From the NCBI GenBank assembly GCA_003695135.1, contig RFIR01000155.1, positions 1 to 5,297 of the forward strand: 5,297 bases of DNA. Direction: 5' to 3'. The position numbers and the translations under genes are program-made. The notes under the pieces were generated by a model. It was given only the letters and a program-made list of their open reading frames with translations, did no database searches and was not told the DNA's origin. The DNA is from Alphaproteobacteria bacterium. GTDB taxonomy: Bacteria > Pseudomonadota > Alphaproteobacteria > Rhodobacterales > Rhodobacteraceae. Shown piece after piece: positions 4,189 to 5,297 of the stretch (position 1 is its first letter; each line of letters opens with the position of its first letter).

Positions 4189-5297
4189 CCGACGAGCTGC
4201 CGCCCGAACCCGACCGCGCGCCGGGCACGCCGCATCCGCGCGAGACGGTCGCCCTTTACGGTCAGGATGCGGCCGAGGCGGAATTCCTGGGCGCCGAAGG
4301 TTCGGGCCGCCTGCACCACGCCTGGCTGATCGAGGGGCCGCGCGGGGTCGGCAAGGCGACGCTGGCCTGGCGCATCGCCCGCCACCTGATCGCCGGTGAA
4401 GGCGAGGCGGGGCTGTTCGCGGCGCCGGCAAGCCTCGACATGGCGCCCGATCACCCGGTGTTCCGGCGTTGCGCCGCTTTGGCAGAGCCGCGGCTGATGC
4501 TGATCCGCCGCGCCGCCGACGCCCGCACCGGACGGCTGCGCAGCGTGATCGATGTCGAGGAGATCCGCCGCCTGCGCGGCTTCCTGCAGCTCTCGGCCGC
4601 CGATGGCGGCTGGCGGGCGGTGATCGTCGATGCGGCCGAGGAGATGAACGCCTCGGCCGCCAATGCGCTCCTGAAGTTCCTCGAGGAACCGCCGCAGCGG
4701 GTGATCTTCCTCCTGGTCAGCCATCAGCCGGCGCGGCTGTTGCCCACCATCCGCTCGCGCTGTCGGGCACTGCGCTGCGCGCCGCTTTCCGCGCCGAATC
4801 TCGCGCGGGTGCTGGAGGCGGCCGGGGCGGTGGGCGGCGATGCCGGGGCCTCGGCCGAGGCGCTGGGCGAGCTTGCCGCCGGTTCGGCCGGCGAGGCGCT
4901 GCGTATCCTTGGCAGCGACGGGCTTGCGCTGTATGCCGATCTCGTCGTGCTGCTCGACAGCCTGCCCCGGCTCGACCGCGCCCGCGCGGTGGCGCTGGCC
5001 GGATCGGCGGGCAATCGCGGCGGCGAGGATCGCTACGCACTCATCCTGTCGCTCATCATGCGGCTGATGGCCCGCATGGCCCGCGCCGGCGCGACCGGAC
5101 GGGCAGCGCCCGAGGCGGCACCGGGCGAGGCGGCGCTGTTCGCCCGGCTCTGCCCCGATCCGGCCGCGGCGCGGCTGTGGGCCGATCTGGCCCAGGCGAT
5201 CGAGACCCGCGCCGATCAGGCCCGGGCGGTGCATCTTGACCCCGCCGGGGTGATCCTCGATATCTTGCTGGATTTGGAAAGGGCCGCACGCCGCGCC
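4185..5297 (+). CDS. holB: DNA polymerase III subunit delta-prime (clamp loader), 3' end cut by the window
   Basis: The frame starting at the ATG at 4185, which overlaps the tmk TGA by 4 bp, stays open for 371 codons to the right edge. Delta-prime is part of the clamp-loader complex that opens the beta sliding clamp and places it on primed DNA. Visible motifs: LHHAWLIEGPRGVGKATLAW with the Walker-A-like GPRGVGKA (51-58), where Ala replaces the usual Ser/Thr; Walker-B-like VIVDAAEEMN (146-155); NALLKFLEEPP (160-170), the clamp-loader signature; sensor segment FLLVSHQ (175-181); and IRSRCR (189-194) with the conserved SRC motif. The altered Walker A agrees with delta-prime being a poor or non-ATPase subunit. 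The four-Cys zinc module found after Walker A in E. coli HolB is missing: only Cys96 lies in that part. As family members reach about 370-380 aa, only a few residues are probably lost beyond the edge. An N-terminal fragment of a dnaX product is less likely given length and context. Confidence 0.94.
   Translation, partial: MTDELPPEPDRAPGTPHPRETVALYGQDAAEAEFLGAEGSGRLHHAWLIEGPRGVGKATLAWRIARHLIAGEGEAGLFAAPASLDMAPDHPVFRRCAALAEPRLMLIRRAADARTGRLRSVIDVEEIRRLRGFLQLSAADGGWRAVIVDAAEEMNASAANALLKFLEEPPQRVIFLLVSHQPARLLPTIRSRCRALRCAPLSAPNLARVLEAAGAVGGDAGASAEALGELAAGSAGEALRILGSDGLALYADLVVLLDSLPRLDRARAVALAGSAGNRGGEDRYALILSLIMRLMARMARAGATGRAAPEAAPGEAALFARLCPDPAAARLWADLAQAIETRADQARAVHLDPAGVILDILLDLERAARRA

Noticed and set aside
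4011..5234. 407-aa minus-strand ORF
   Set aside because: It is antisense to tmk and holB, whose motifs are clear; its content is Arg/Gly/His-rich without any domain.

Overview
The window looks like chromosomal DNA of a GC-rich alphaproteobacterium, most likely of the Rhodobacterales. This rests on the strongly G/C third codon positions, the gene order SPOR protein - D-Ala-D-Ala carboxypeptidase - tmk - holB (which I recall as typical of that group), and alphaproteobacterial features of the proteins themselves. The assignment is inference from memory of the families; no search was run.

Layout from left to right. (1) Positions 4-190 are the end of a CRISPR array: three identical 38-bp repeats separated by unique 37- and 36-bp spacers. 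The repeat has a perfect 8-bp stem with a 5-nt loop and ends in ATTGAAGC, so the crRNA strand is probably the + strand and the leader and cas genes probably lie outside the window to the left. (2) Positions 191-582 contain no gene I can support. They hold two small inverted repeats just after the array and a doubtful cysteine-containing reading frame on the minus strand. (3) A complete tRNA-Ser(UGA) with encoded CCA lies on the minus strand at 583-670, its 3' end facing the CRISPR side. (4) Positions 671-875 are a divergent intergenic region with a candidate promoter for each direction and a perfect 16-bp palindrome at 717-732. (5) From 876 to the right edge runs a four-gene + strand cluster: an RlpA-like lipoprotein with a C-terminal SPOR domain, a PBP5-type D-Ala-D-Ala carboxypeptidase, thymidylate kinase (tmk), and the DNA polymerase III delta-prime subunit (holB, open to the right edge).

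The last four genes probably form one operon. The lipoprotein and carboxypeptidase are separated by 62 bp, the carboxypeptidase stop overlaps the candidate tmk start (TGATG), and the tmk stop overlaps the holB start (ATGA). The first two products act on or bind peptidoglycan in the periplasm; the last two supply dTTP precursor and a clamp-loader subunit for DNA replication. The unit therefore joins wall maturation and chromosome replication under one transcript.

The least ordinary parts are the CRISPR array end with two readable spacers, its position at the 3' side of a tRNA gene (a classic integration site), and the divergent RlpA-like domain in the lipoprotein. I saw no convincing wholly new system inside the window; the cas genes that would define the CRISPR subtype are not here.
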